Shown here: one piece after another, positions 1 to 10,514 of the stretch
How positions within the stretch are numbered: the stretch's first letter is position 1
Layout: every line of letters begins with the position of its first letter
Assembly (NCBI GenBank): GCA_014529385.2
Contig: CM043958.1
Span: forward strand, 142,098,734 to 142,162,733
DNA: 64,000 bases
Direction of reading: 5' to 3'
From: Adiantum capillus-veneris
Lineage: Eukaryota > Streptophyta > Polypodiopsida > Polypodiales > Pteridaceae
Translations under genes and position numbers: made by a program
Notes under the pieces: model-generated
What the model was told of the DNA's origin: nothing
The model's database searches: none
What the model saw: the letters and a program-made list of their open reading frames with translations, nothing else

Positions 1-170
1 TGAGTGATTGATTTGCTTGTTGAGTTGGTGTGTTTTCTTTTTAGGTTCACTTCGAGATCGACAACCTCAAAGAGTCTCCATGCCCCATCCGAGTCACTTC
101 CTTGAGTATTGACATTATGCGAGTGCTAGATAGCTATGCTATAGACGTCCGTCGTAGCGACCCACTAACA
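1..170 (+). repeat. RE-A 5' LTR, 3' end only
   Basis: This stretch matches the end of the LTR at 9880-10045, sharing for example ttgagttggtgt, ttaggttcactt and gacaacctcaaagagtct. It ends in ctaaca immediately before the PBS. The 5' part lies to the left of the window. Confidence 0.85.
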
Positions 171-171
171 T

Positions 172-189
172 TGGCACCGTTGCCGGGGA
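172..189 (+). other. RE-A primer-binding site (tRNA-Asp type)
   Basis: The 18 bases tggcaccgttgccgggga, one base after the 5' LTR, match the complement of the plant tRNA-Asp 3' end with one mismatch (a for g at the fifth base). This PBS type is known from Athila/Tat/Ogre-like gypsy lineages and differs from the tRNA-iMet PBS of RE-B, RE-D and RE-G. Confidence 0.8.
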
Positions 190-429
190 TAAGGATCCTT
201 GGATGGTGAGTGATCTAGTGCATATCTAGAGCGTTCTTTTTCAAGGATTTGTCTCTCCATTCCATTTACACCTTATCAATGAAGCAACTAGTCACGGGGT
301 TTAGTGCTTGGTAGATTCTAGAAGCTGAGAACTTGCTAGATCTATTCTCGAGAGGTAAAGAGGGATGTGAGTGAGATAGAGAAATCATTTTATTCTCCAA
401 TTTTCTCGTTGCTTTTAGAGTGTTGTACC

Positions 430-1912
430 ATTTTTGGTTATGAGTTTATTTTATACCAGTTTGTTTGTTTTTGTTTCATGTTACATTTTAGTACTTAGGA
501 ATAGGATAAGTAGAAACTACCACTATCAAATATGGGCTGAAAGATCAAAGCAAAAAATGTTAAAAACCATATTTTGGCAAAAACGACCATAACTCTGAAA
601 TTCTGAAATTTTGATGGTAGAGACCTTAAAAGCGATCGAAATTCAAAAAGTTATGGATCAAGGGCATTAGAAGACTCTCTAGAAAGTTTGGCCAAATTCT
701 GTGAAGGAACATGGATCATGATCCATGACCCCCAAAGACCATGTTTCTAGAAAAGTGATCAGTGACATTGTGTATTAGTGGGTCATTTCTCTAATCAAGT
801 TTTCTTGAAAGAAAAACTCAAAAATCACATCAAAAAAATTGGTTGATAGGGCAAGAACAACAAAAAAATCATTTTAGACACAAAATTTGCGGTTTTTTAA
901 CTTTTTGGGATCCAAAAAAAAAAAAAGTGAAAATCTCACATCCACAGAGTGCAAGCATACTACTGACCATATTTCATGTTCAAAAGTGGAACATGGATCA
1001 TGATCCATATTCTCCTTGATCATTTTGAACTGAGATTTGACCAGTAGGTAGTTGATGTCATTTGGAATAACTTTCTCAAAAGGCATAATGTCAAAAAGAT
1101 GAAAAAAGTTAATCAAAATAGCCAGACACGCAAACTAGTCAAAAATCACAGGCAGACAGAAAAACTTGCTTTTGACTGACAAAAAGTTGTCCAAATTAAA
1201 AAAGAAGTGGTGGAGTAGACTATTGATACTGCCAGTAATCAACATGCCAAATTTGGTGTCTAGATCTGACGAAAAATGGATCACAGTCCATGACTCCCAT
1301 CAAGATTTTTGGCTGAGATTTTGGTACTAGGTAGCAGAGACATAGACAAAAACTTTTCCCAAAAGAACCATTTACAAATAGTTGATTTCAAAACTGAATT
1401 TGGATATTGAAAACCAGACCAAAAGCCCAAAACCCAAGCATTCTCACAAAGTGCAAAAATTGACCTAATTTTCAATCAAAAGGTCCATTTTCTTTTTCTT
1501 TTTTTATATTATAGGACCTACTAATCATGCTAATTCTGATTGTACCAATAAAATTCAATTTGTGCTCCAAACATGGATCGTGATCCATGACCCCATAGTG
1601 ACAGCTTGACCTAAAATTTTCTAGATCAGTAGTGCATATAGAAGAACACATACCCCCAAGTCCAATTTTGAAAAAAAAGCAACAAATTTGTGTCAAAAGG
1701 GAGCAAAATAGGTGACAGATTGAAAACCGTAGTGCAGACCAAGGGTTGGTCATTTGACCTTCCAAAACAAGTCCAAATCCAAAAAGATTTGAGATTTATC
1801 TTGTGGACATAAAGTGCAACAATTGGTACAGAGCCTGCTTATGACCTTGTCTACATGTTATCAAAATTTGGAGAAAAACAATTGACAGGGGGTCATTGAA
1901 CGCGATCCATGT
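430..1912 (+). repeat. RE-A leader: diverged units of about 285 bp with palindromic cores
   Basis: The untranslated leader holds a palindrome at regular spacing: catggatcatgatccatg at 710-727, atggatcatgatccat at 993-1008, an imperfect copy at 1276-1291, catggatcgtgatccatg at 1572-1589, and a decayed copy near 1893-1912. Spacings are about 282, 283, 297 and 323 bp. The DNA between cores is far more diverged than the cores, though phrases such as ccaaattt and acttttt recur. No ORF covers the array. In RNA each core would form a short hairpin. Confidence 0.7.
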
Positions 1913-2331
1913 ACCTCTTCATAGTGGGGGTATCTAAGTTGATGAGCCTGTAGACATACTTGAGTACATCTCAAATCTCAAGTTTGAGCTAAAAATCACT
2001 TCGGGAGGCAAAGATACAAGCCAAAGTTCTTGTGTTTTGGTCTTGAGACTGTTTTGAGTGTTGTTTCAAGTGCATTTCACTAAAATTGCTCTAACTTTTG
2101 ATAGACACCTCCAAATTGAATCAGGTTAATCTAGGAAGATAGCTTGCAAGTTTTAAAGCTGAATTTTTTATTCCAAACTTTTAGGGTACCCCAAGTACAA
2201 TTTCTAGAGACCAAAGAGCCACAAAGACCTGAATTTTGAGAGACTTGACCAGGGGCAAGGGGCAAAGGGGATAAGTTTCACAAAGAGGGCTTGACAGAAA
2301 CTATCATGAGAGTTTTGAGTGAGCTTTTACC

Positions 2332-4709
2332 ATGACAAATCATCCACCACCAAGGTTTTCTTCTCCAATCAAAGACATGAAAAACGCGAGAAACGTTGCA
2401 AAACCTTTGAGAGTGAGAGTCGACAAAGACCTAGAGGAGAGGCATCCTTTGATCAACAAATCAAATGTGAGATTCATCAAAACCAACAAAGCCATGAGAG
2501 TGCTTATGGATTATGCTTATGAGGGCTTATATAGATTCACAAACAGGGATCATCATACCTTCTACAAGTGTGTAGAATCCAATGCAAGAGAGTTGACCAC
2601 CCATAAGAACCTCTATGCAGTCACGTATACAGATGCCCGCAAAATGCAAGTATTGATGGTAGGTAAGTATGAAAAAGAGTACAAACTGGTCGATCCAATT
2701 GATGTAAAATGTTACACAGACAAGGGTACTCCAATCTCTACTTACGTTCAACCAAAATCAATGCCAGAGTACATATGAGAGTGGATTCCATTGGGATTAT
2801 CTCCTAGACAAGAAGAGAGAAAGAGAGATGTAATGATGAAAGACCCCAAACCGATCAAATGGGTGACTGAATTGAAACAATTGAGACCATTTCAAGTGGC
2901 CCAATGTGTCAAAACAAAGTACAATGGGTCAGGGGATCCATATGCTCATGTCTCACTCTTCAAACAAGTTTAGAGAGCTGAAGAAATTGTAGATTTCATA
3001 CTCAGCACAAGGGGGTCAGACAATACATAGAGAGATGTCCTTTACAAGAGTTACCACAAGATGAGAGATGATCAGTTCTCTTCATAAAGGGATTGAGGAA
3101 TGAAACTCTAAAAAAGGACCTACATTTGAAAGGATGCATGACGTTCAAGCAAGTCACTAGAGAATCTCTATATCTAGGTGACAATTGCAAGGCCTATGGA
3201 GAGGTGAAATATGACGTAGAAAATGCGAGTAGTAGTGCCTCTTCTCCGAAAGAGTAAATTTGTAACAAAGCTACATGTTCAAAAGCCTACCCCGTGCATT
3301 GATCAAGTGGTTGAGGAGGTTAATAGAAGAATAAATCAAGGCGACAATCAGAACTTGTATGTACGACAACCTCAATTGTGGAGATGTGAGACCTGCAGAG
3401 GGGATCATCCCACCCCATGGTGTAACACTCAGCCTAAACCGCAAATGCTATGCAAACAACCGCCTCTTATGAATGATGGTAGAGTACTAGTTAACTACAC
3501 TCAACCAATACATCTGCCACAACCCATGAAAAACTAGTATTCCATGGATGAGAATACGCTCATGTTCATAGCCAATCAAGAGTATGGTTCAAAGACCATC
3601 CTCAATAGACAAGAACAACCAGCTGCTGGACCACTAGCTATGCAACAAGTAGGACCATGCTACAAATCTGGAGGTAATAATTGGCCAATAGATTTTCATG
3701 ATCGGATAAAGAATGTGGAGATATTTCAATATTGTCTAGAATGTGATGTTTCACACTTGTTTCATGACTATCCAAAACACCCAAACAACAAGGGGAAGGC
3801 AACAATGAATGTTGTAGGAGTGATTGCTTCTTCAAGCGGATCCGAGGTAGAACCCACAATTCCTTTAAAGGTGATGACTCTAGCCCAAGCTCAAGAAGTT
3901 GTCAAAAATGCACCCTTTGAAGAAGAAAATATATTGCCCCAGACAAAAATAAAAAACTTATCGGAGGAGAACTGGAAGAAAATCATGGAAAGCCAAACGA
4001 GACAATATGAAAGCAAAGAGGCTTAAAGAAAAAATATTTTTTGTAAAATAAATTGAACCAAACCAAAGAACGGCTTAAACATGAGAAAGAAAGGAAGAAA
4101 GATGCAAAGGGAGCAAAAGAGTCCAAGATTGACTCAGGCGGTTCAGTCTTGGTGGGGAAAGTAAACAAGTACTTAGACGCAATATTGCAAGCATATGCAC
4201 CAAGGCTCAATAACAATCAAACTCAAGAGCAAAGATTGTGGACCTATCTGCATCCAAAAGACAAAACCAAGAGAATGGAATTATACAAGAGACTTTCAAA
4301 GCTGCTTAAGCCATACTGCAGCTTGAAGTTCCAAAAACTTTTGGTTAGTAACGTAAGAGCTGAGAAAATAAAACACAAGAAACAAGGGGAAACCAACATA
4401 GGTGAAGAAGATAAAATTCAAGGACTCTGTGATCAATGCAAAAAAGATCACCTGTCCATAAATTGTGCACAGAATCTAGACAACAAACTCAAACCCAAAA
4501 CAACAAACAAGGAAGAACCAATGACCACGAAGGTGGTGGAAAATACAACAGATAAAGGAAGATCTTTGGGGATGCAGCCAATTCCTGAGGTGGATGAGCT
4601 GTGGACACAATCCTTATGGGAATCAATCAAAAACCAAAAAGACAGTAGTGCTACTTCACTGTCACCACCTATCCCTAGGAAGATCTTTGGAGATGCAACC
4701 GATTCATGA
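2332..4709 (+). pseudogene. RE-A gag-like polyprotein remnant
   Basis: The first ATG in good context is at 2332 (MTNHPPPRFSSPIKD). Coding sequence then continues through several frames with in-frame stops. The segment around 2925-2970 (YNGSGDPYAHVSLFKQV) and the segment from 3015 (QYIERCP, then SLYLGDNC) align with both ends of the RE-H capsid-like domain, but about 90 residues between them are missing. Zinc-knuckle-like pieces follow: CETCRGDHPTPWC (near 3392), a decayed CLEC..H (near 3738) and CDQCKKDHLSINC (near 4431). Around 4130 the segment DSGGSVLVGKV matches KSGGSILVDKI of RE-H. The product would have been the structural Gag of the particle; this copy cannot make an intact one. Confidence 0.75.
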
Positions 4710-4799
4710 GGTGAACAAGCCATGTCCACAATCCTTATGGGAATCAATCAGAAACCAAAAAGACGATAGTTCTACTTCACAATCAGCACCTATCCCTCA
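4558..4799 (+). repeat. 121-bp tandem duplication at the gag 3' end
   Basis: Two adjacent, slightly diverged copies share gaagatctttgg, acaatccttatgggaatca and cacctatccct, offset by 121 bp. Because 121 is not a multiple of three, the duplication shifts the frame. The following bases (4807-4821, atggatcacgattac) resemble the palindrome core of the leader but lie in coding-like sequence. Confidence 0.75.
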
Positions 4800-4929
4800 G
4801 GTCAACATGGATCACGATTACTATCCAAGAGATATATGATCTCTATATGGGGGTGTTGGGTTTGTAGCAATTGAAGAGACCAAACCACACTCTCTACAAA
4901 CTTTGCCATTTTTATAGGAGAACTCAAAA

Positions 4930-6092
4930 TGAAACCTCAGGTTAGAGTGGTATCTTCTCAGTGGAAATCCCTAACAAAGGTGATGGCTACCAAGAGCTTA
5001 CATGAATTGATGTCTTCTCATATAAGATGCACCATTACTTATAGAACTTTTGAAGATCATACCACTTCTATGGAGTCAAATGAGAAAAAACCTTTAAAAA
5101 ATGGGGCTAAGAAATCCATTCATAGTATAAATTTGTAGATGAAATCATGGAAATAAACCAAATAGAGAAACCTCAAGCAAAGAAGGTACCAATGAATAAG
5201 GTGGACGACTATTGCGAAGGAGAGCAAGGAAATACCACCTCACTACTCAAGTACAAAGGAGTAAAAAAGATAGACATACCTGATAGCGGAGCTGGAACAT
5301 CCATAGCTACAAAGGGAATCTGGGAGAAATCGGAAAGACCAGCTCTCAAGAAATCGCGCATGAAGTTGCAACTAGTAGACGGATATGTAGAGAGACCCTT
5401 AGGGATTCTGGAAAAAATTATTGTATCCTCTTGCAAAATTGAGTATGAACACACCTTTTTTGTAGTTGACTTTGGAAAATGAAACAACTTTGAAGTTATT
5501 TTGGGACGACCATTCATGCGTCAACTCAAAATGGTTCAAGATTGGGGCTATGAACATCTCTATTTGTGGCATAAGGGTGTCACAACCAAGGTTGACAACA
5601 AGGATCATAGTTACAAGGATGTAAACCAAACCCCAATAGAAGGATGTAAACCAAACCCCAATAGAAGATTGGGGCTATGACCATCTCTATTTGTGGCATA
5701 AGGGTGTCACAACCAAGGTTGACAACAAGGATCATAGTTACAAGGATGTAAAACAAACCCCAATAGAAGATTTTTCTGTCACTACGGACGACAAAACACA
5801 AGTTCTTGCATGGCTAGTGAAGGATGATCACATTTGGATGTGTGGAGCATCTGAATGCAAAAGTCTTAGAAAGGAATATTGCATCCTAGAGCGTTCAGTA
5901 GAAGATGGAGCTTACATTAAGGAGCCATTCGCAAAGGAGTTATTTGAACCCTTTGGATGGGATCAAATACTGGAGACTCTTGATGTCTACATAAATGAGG
6001 TGATCAACACCACATTTTGTGACAAAGATGGCTATGACATAAGACCCTTTCTAATGGTATCTGCAGTCCATGAAACTGTTTTTTATTTTTGA
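4930..6092 (+). pseudogene. RE-A retropepsin-like protease and linker remnant
   Basis: An aspartic-protease active-site motif DSGAGTSIA is encoded from 5282. The flap-side segment (LQLVDGYVERPLGILEK) and a terminal LGRPFMR-type motif (about 5503-5520) follow after an in-frame TGA at about 5480. The linker from 5691 matches RE-H after its protease: HSYKDVKQTPIEDF, IWMCGASE, FEPFGWDQIL and FCDKDGYDI correspond to segments at 57100-57420. Homology stops near 6060, where RE-H continues toward reverse transcriptase and RE-A does not. The product would process Gag; here it is interrupted. Confidence 0.75.
5540..5793 (+). repeat. 127-bp tandem duplication in the protease linker
   Basis: The run gattggggctatga begins at 5540 and again at 5667, with near-identical sequence between. 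A shorter repeat of about 24 bp (aggatgtaaaccaaacccca) doubles at 5617-5660 inside the first copy. The duplication disrupts the frame. Confidence 0.8.
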
Positions 6093-9000
6093 AACAATTG
6101 ACATTGAACAAACAAGCAATTGTAAACAAATAGTGGATGAACTTTTTGTACAAGATCTTCCACATGATGATGAGAAAACATACCATGATTCGAGGAGCAA
6201 CAATTTAGGGAACAATGCTGAAAACAAACTTTCAAGGGGCTACGACTTAACTCCCTTGTTTACGATAAAGGTATTGAAGAAAGCTAATGAAGTTTGCGAG
6301 TATGGAAAAAGAAAAGGTGAGACATATAGCTACTTCATGGAGCATGGTGTCAAAGTACAAACAAAGCAGAGAAATCATGAGAATCTCTCATCATCAACAT
6401 ACCTGAAGAATCAACAAAAGATATTTCAAAGAATCCAACTCTAGAGAAAGGGCAATTGAAAGCACGTGAAGAAGCGAAGTTTCCAAGCTCATAATTGAAT
6501 GTTCAACAAACTCAAGATCAAGAGAAGAACGAGGATAAGGAAGAAGATCGGTTCTCTCCTATGAAGAAAAAATTCAGCATATGTGGATATAAGCAGGACT
6601 TAGAATCACATGTTCATCTATGATATATCCAGAAGCGACAAAGAATCTAATGTCTTATGGCACATGGACAATGATGGGAAAGTCACCAATCACAGAGCTA
6701 GAGAAGATAGTGTACACAAGCTCCAAAATACTGCTTCCTTGCTTTGGCATGGCGGAAGAAGCTATACTTAAGTTGAGTATTGGGGAGTACAAGGATACTT
6801 AGACTCCCATCACATTAAGGAGAGTCTGGTCCTGAAAGAAAGCTGGATGGATATCTTCTTTCAACCAAAAGAAAAATCTTCAACAACAACACCACCAAAG
6901 TCCCCAGAAGCACCTAAAGCCCATGCAAAAAAGGAGCAACCAACCATGGCAGAGAAGGTAAAGCTAAAGCAAACACTGAATTAAATTGGCCTTGCAAGAC
7001 AAATTTACCTTCCTCCATCAAACTTCTCGCGAAGCCTCTACATCAAGATCCACACCATCAACTATGCAATGGAAACCAAATCAAAAATTTTATCAACCAA
7101 AGTTTCCATCACAAAAGAGCCTCTAGAAGAAGCCAAACAGAATCAACCAAGTAATGGTATCCAAAGAGCATATCAAAGGCGAAGACCCAATCTGGATACA
7201 TCAAGCATGGGTTCAACTTCAACAAACAAAGGTCATCCGGTGGGTTGCATCAAACGAATTAAGGCTATTTTCAAGGAAACAATAATGTTTGCGCCAAAAA
7301 TCTCAAATTAATAGCCTGGATCTACTCTCCTCAAGAAAGAAAGTACTACAAAAAGCAAAGGTCGAGCTATCAACAAAAAACAAGCACTTCAACGAGGAGA
7401 AAGAGAAACAACAAAGGGTAGAAGAAAAGACCTTCAAAGCAACAAGCAATGTGGAAGTAAGGGTACCAAAGTCAGACTTCCATAAAGATACCCATCAAAG
7501 ACACATGAAGAAGCGGATGATTCCAATCAGGCTACTCGAAGCACAAGGGTTTTACGAAGGTAACACTCTAATATGGTTACCCAAAGTTGTAGCTCAACCT
7601 AGAAGAACAAAGATCAGCAAATCATGTATCACACAGCTTGACCCAAAAGCAAGAAATGACAATAAAGAGCCAACAAAAGGCAATCACAATGGAGGGTGCT
7701 ACAACCTGCAAGAGATAAATACCTCATCTTCAGCTACAAAATCAAGGCTTCTACAACAAAAATCATCAAGTCTAGTGTCCATCAAGTAAGCGAGCAAAAA
7801 GAGAAAATACAAAAGACGGGCACACACAGACCAAAGGCAAGGTGGGTTTCAAAATCTCTCGCAAAAACTCAATCACAAGGAATCCACACACATCTACATC
7901 CACTTCTCATAGAAGATAAAGCAAAGGCTCCATCGGTCACTACAACAATCGAAGAAATTGTTTCACAAAGCAGAGTCAACAAACGACAAGCAAGCCAAGA
8001 GGAGCCAAAGTATGCCAGCCTACTCGACAAAATGGTGGCATCCATATACCAACACAATGAAAGAGGCTTAAATCTCCAAGAACTTTTGGAATTGGGTTTT
8101 TGGCCTTCAACAGGTAAGTCCAAGTCTCCATTAAACATACATGGCATAAAAGTTAGAGTCGAGTAGCTAGGCCACCAAATGAGTGAGGCAGTAGCCCCAA
8201 AGATTCAAGAAATATTTTCTATGGTCTAAGCATCTTAGCTATTCTAGGTATTGCTCAAGCTAGAAGAGTTGAGCTTCTATGTCAACGATGATGAGGAGGT
8301 ACTGAGGGGTTTTGTGTGGACAACGATGACAATGACAATTTGAGGTACTAAGGGGTATTGAGAGTCCTTGCATGAAAATTCTCAATTCCAATTAGAGCAT
8401 ATACCAAAGGCACTTTTTTCCCATCGGTTTTTTCCCTTTGGTCATCCAGGTTTTTAGACCCTAATCTAAAAACACATCATCTTCTTGTATATATTACTTC
8501 TACATCAGCAACAATAAGGATGTGGCTAACCAAATCAATCGCCAATAACTTGGAGCAAGAGCTACAGATCACAAGATACTTATCAAGATCAAATCTTACT
8601 TTCAAGGACAACGAAAAAGCTTCAACAAGAAATGGCAAGTCAAAGAATGGCATACAAACAAGCAATGACAAATTCCACAAGAGAGTCATCAACAACAATC
8701 AAAGGTAGCTCCCATAGTGCTACAAAATTGGCAAAATATTCCAAATGACTTGCATTGCAATGGACCCAAGTTCCCAAAAGAGAAAAGGACCATCATCAAG
8801 TCAACAACCAACGAAGCTCATTTCCAACAAAAATCGACCACACAAGAGCTATCTTGTGTGGTCAACAAAAGTCGACCACACAAGAGCTATCTTAAAGACC
8901 AACATTGGCACCAAAATGAGAATGTGGCAATAAATATTGCCTCGACAATTTGAACTCCAACACATGCATCAGCCAAAACATAATAGATATGAATCACTCA

Positions 9001-9123
9001 AGGAAGGGGGGAGTGCCATCAACAACAAATCATAGAATGCTAAAGACTAGCCTTGAAGACAAAGCTGAAGACAACACTAACAAGAATATTGCACATGGTC
9101 GTGTCAAGGGACGACACAAGCTA
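6093..9123 (+). other. RE-A unique 3' region without pol
   Basis: About 3 kb between the protease linker and the PPT where pol would lie in an autonomous element. Short ORFs in several frames are rich in Lys, Gln, Ser and Thr (for example 7069-7311, 7289-7789, 7696-8166). I see no YxDD, RNase H, HHCC or DDE motif. A phrase LIWLPKV near 7575 loosely resembles QIWVPK in the last ORF of RE-H, too short to establish homology. Function unknown; it may be captured sequence or eroded 3' ORF. Confidence 0.5.
8836..8863 (+). other. Perfect hairpin near RE-A 3' end
   Basis: The arms gaccacacaag (8836-8846) and cttgtgtggtc (8853-8863) form an 11-bp perfect stem around a 6-base loop. The left arm and loop (tcgaccacacaagagctatctt) repeat directly at 8872-8893. 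It lies about 270 bp upstream of the PPT. Confidence 0.7.
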
Positions 9124-9135
9124 GAAAGGAGAGAA
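9124..9135 (+). other. RE-A polypurine tract
   Basis: The purine run gaaaggagagaa directly precedes the TGTTAG start of the 3' LTR, the position expected of the plus-strand primer for reverse transcription. Confidence 0.75.
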
Positions 9136-10045
9136 TGTTAGTGGATTGACCAAACCGGTTTCCACTTGGTCGAACACGTAGACGGAAACCACATTTGTAG
9201 TCTATTATTTTTCAGAGCTAGTGTAGTGATACTTTGTGTAAATCCTGACTCCAGAGTAGCTTGTCAATTCCATGAGATGTAATTCTTTCATGACATTTGT
9301 AAACATCCATGTTAGTCGGCCACTAGCCATTTAGAAATCCCTAGGTATAAAGGTCAATAACTTTAATGTGAAAGAGGCTTAATCTTTTGGAAGAGGAAGA
9401 AGCTCTAAGAAACGTACGCTCAAGCTACTAAGATGCTCCAACTTGTAATCAACTTTTCTAATAATTGGGTGATCCGATTTCAATTTTGAAACTTGCATTG
9501 TGTTCCTCTCTCTTTGTTCTTTTATTCAAGTGTAAGCATTTTCAGTTTTGTTGAGGTTTGTGACTACGAGCTAGAGAGCCTAATCATCAAATTTGAGTGC
9601 CTAAATCACTATTTTTTGATGTTTTGGCCACAAGAGAGTGCTCTTAGACCATACAGTGACCTTTTTGGATAGTTTTTTTGCAATTTTTATGAACTTTTTC
9701 ATGATGTATCGTGGCTTTGATACCTTGTCAGATTGCAACTAGACTTGATAGAATAGTGCCCCTAGGTGTCTTAGACCTCCTCCTAAAGTTTTGTTACATT
9801 TCAAGTCTGTTTGAGTACTGAAATGGCATGATGACCTAGAGCGGTGGGAAAGGATATAGGCAGATTATCCTAATCATTAAGTGATTGATTTTCTTTGAGT
9901 TGGTGTATTTGCTTGTTAGGTTCACTTCTTGAGATTGACAACCTCAAAGAGTCTTTGTGCCCAATCCGAGTCACTTCCCTCAGTATTGAAATTATATTAG
10001 TTCCAGATAGCTATGCTACAAACGTCCATTGTGGACCCGCTAACA
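9136..10045 (+). repeat. RE-A 3' LTR (910 bp)
   Basis: Begins tgttag right after the PPT and ends ctaaca, the same end as the 5' LTR piece. A TATA box (tataaagg) at 9346-9353 would place transcript starts about 240 bp into the LTR. Its last 165 bp align with window positions 1-170 with scattered differences and small indels, so the insertion is not recent. Confidence 0.85.
9346..9353 (+). promoter_or_regulatory. TATA box of RE-A LTR
   Basis: tataaagg within the LTR, the expected core promoter position for an LTR retrotransposon. No other element was assigned. Confidence 0.5.
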
Positions 10046-10139
10046 CAAGGACATGTATGTGCCCTTGAGATCATCAATATATAACTCGATCAAACCAATG
10101 TGATGTCTATGAACTCAGACTACCTACCGTATTGAAGGG

Positions 10140-10514
10140 TCAATGTTGTCTGGGAAGGTACCTCTGGTGGTCAACAAGCCAAAGTATGACTCCTCTATAG
10201 CCTAGTAAGCATATTATAAACTCTATATGGTGCTCTTTGCTCATCATGTCAACTCTATCCACAAGCAATACCTGTGCAATGTCTCTAGGTGGTGATCTAT
10301 GACTCATTAGCATATTTGATACATGTGATCTAGCAAACTCTATCTCTAGTGTGCTCTTGGTCTGTAGTGTGGTCTCTACAACCTCTCTAGCATATGTACT
10401 AGTTGTAATGGCGGTCAAAGCTTGTGGTGTGGCCTTCTCTATGCATGGTAACTCTAGTGGTGCAATGATATATCTTTTGCTCATGTGCACCATATCTACC
10501 CTTGCCTTTGTCAT
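10140..10514 (-). CDS. Unrecognised ORF, 124 codons
   Basis: The ORF starts MTKARVDMVHMSKRY and has a mixed composition typical of coding DNA rather than low complexity. Upstream on the same strand (10520-11150) the reading continues in fragments with stops, such as HMPSATSFHMLRARAHP, suggesting the eroded end of a longer gene, perhaps from a transposon. I do not recognise a domain. Confidence 0.25.
   Translation of the reverse strand: MTKARVDMVHMSKRYIIAPLELPCIEKATPQALTAITTSTYAREVVETTLQTKSTLEIEFARSHVSNMLMSHRSPPRDIAQVLLVDRVDMMSKEHHIEFIICLLGYRGVILWLVDHQRYLPRQH

Larger units (their letters stand above)
1..10045 (+). mobile_element. RE-A: Ty3/gypsy LTR retrotransposon, pol-less (gag plus protease only)
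   Basis: The last 170 bases of the 5' LTR open the window. A tRNA-Asp-type PBS follows, and a complete LTR with the same 3' end closes the element at 10045. Its LTR starts TGTTAG and ends CTAACA, a perfect 6-bp terminal inverted repeat. The interior holds a repeat-bearing leader, a broken gag with zinc-knuckle-like segments, and a retropepsin-like domain with a linker that also occurs in RE-H. No reverse transcriptase, RNase H or integrase motif is visible between 6.1 and 9.1 kb. I infer a non-autonomous element mobilised by an RE-H-like partner. The 5' target duplication lies outside the window; the base run after the 3' LTR is caagg. Confidence 0.85.

Noticed and set aside
700-1912. CRISPR-like array in the RE-A leader
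   Set aside because: The spacing of about 285 bp, diverged and mutually related spacers, and a plant context exclude CRISPR. It is a tandem repeat with conserved palindromes.
4807-4821. Additional palindrome core at the end of RE-A gag
   Set aside because: Only one arm matches, it lies in coding-like sequence and off the leader period; probably coincidence.
9136-10045. LTR of RE-H as the same subfamily as the RE-A LTR
   Set aside because: The sequence after the RE-H PPT does not resemble the RE-A LTR, although the internal proteins are related.
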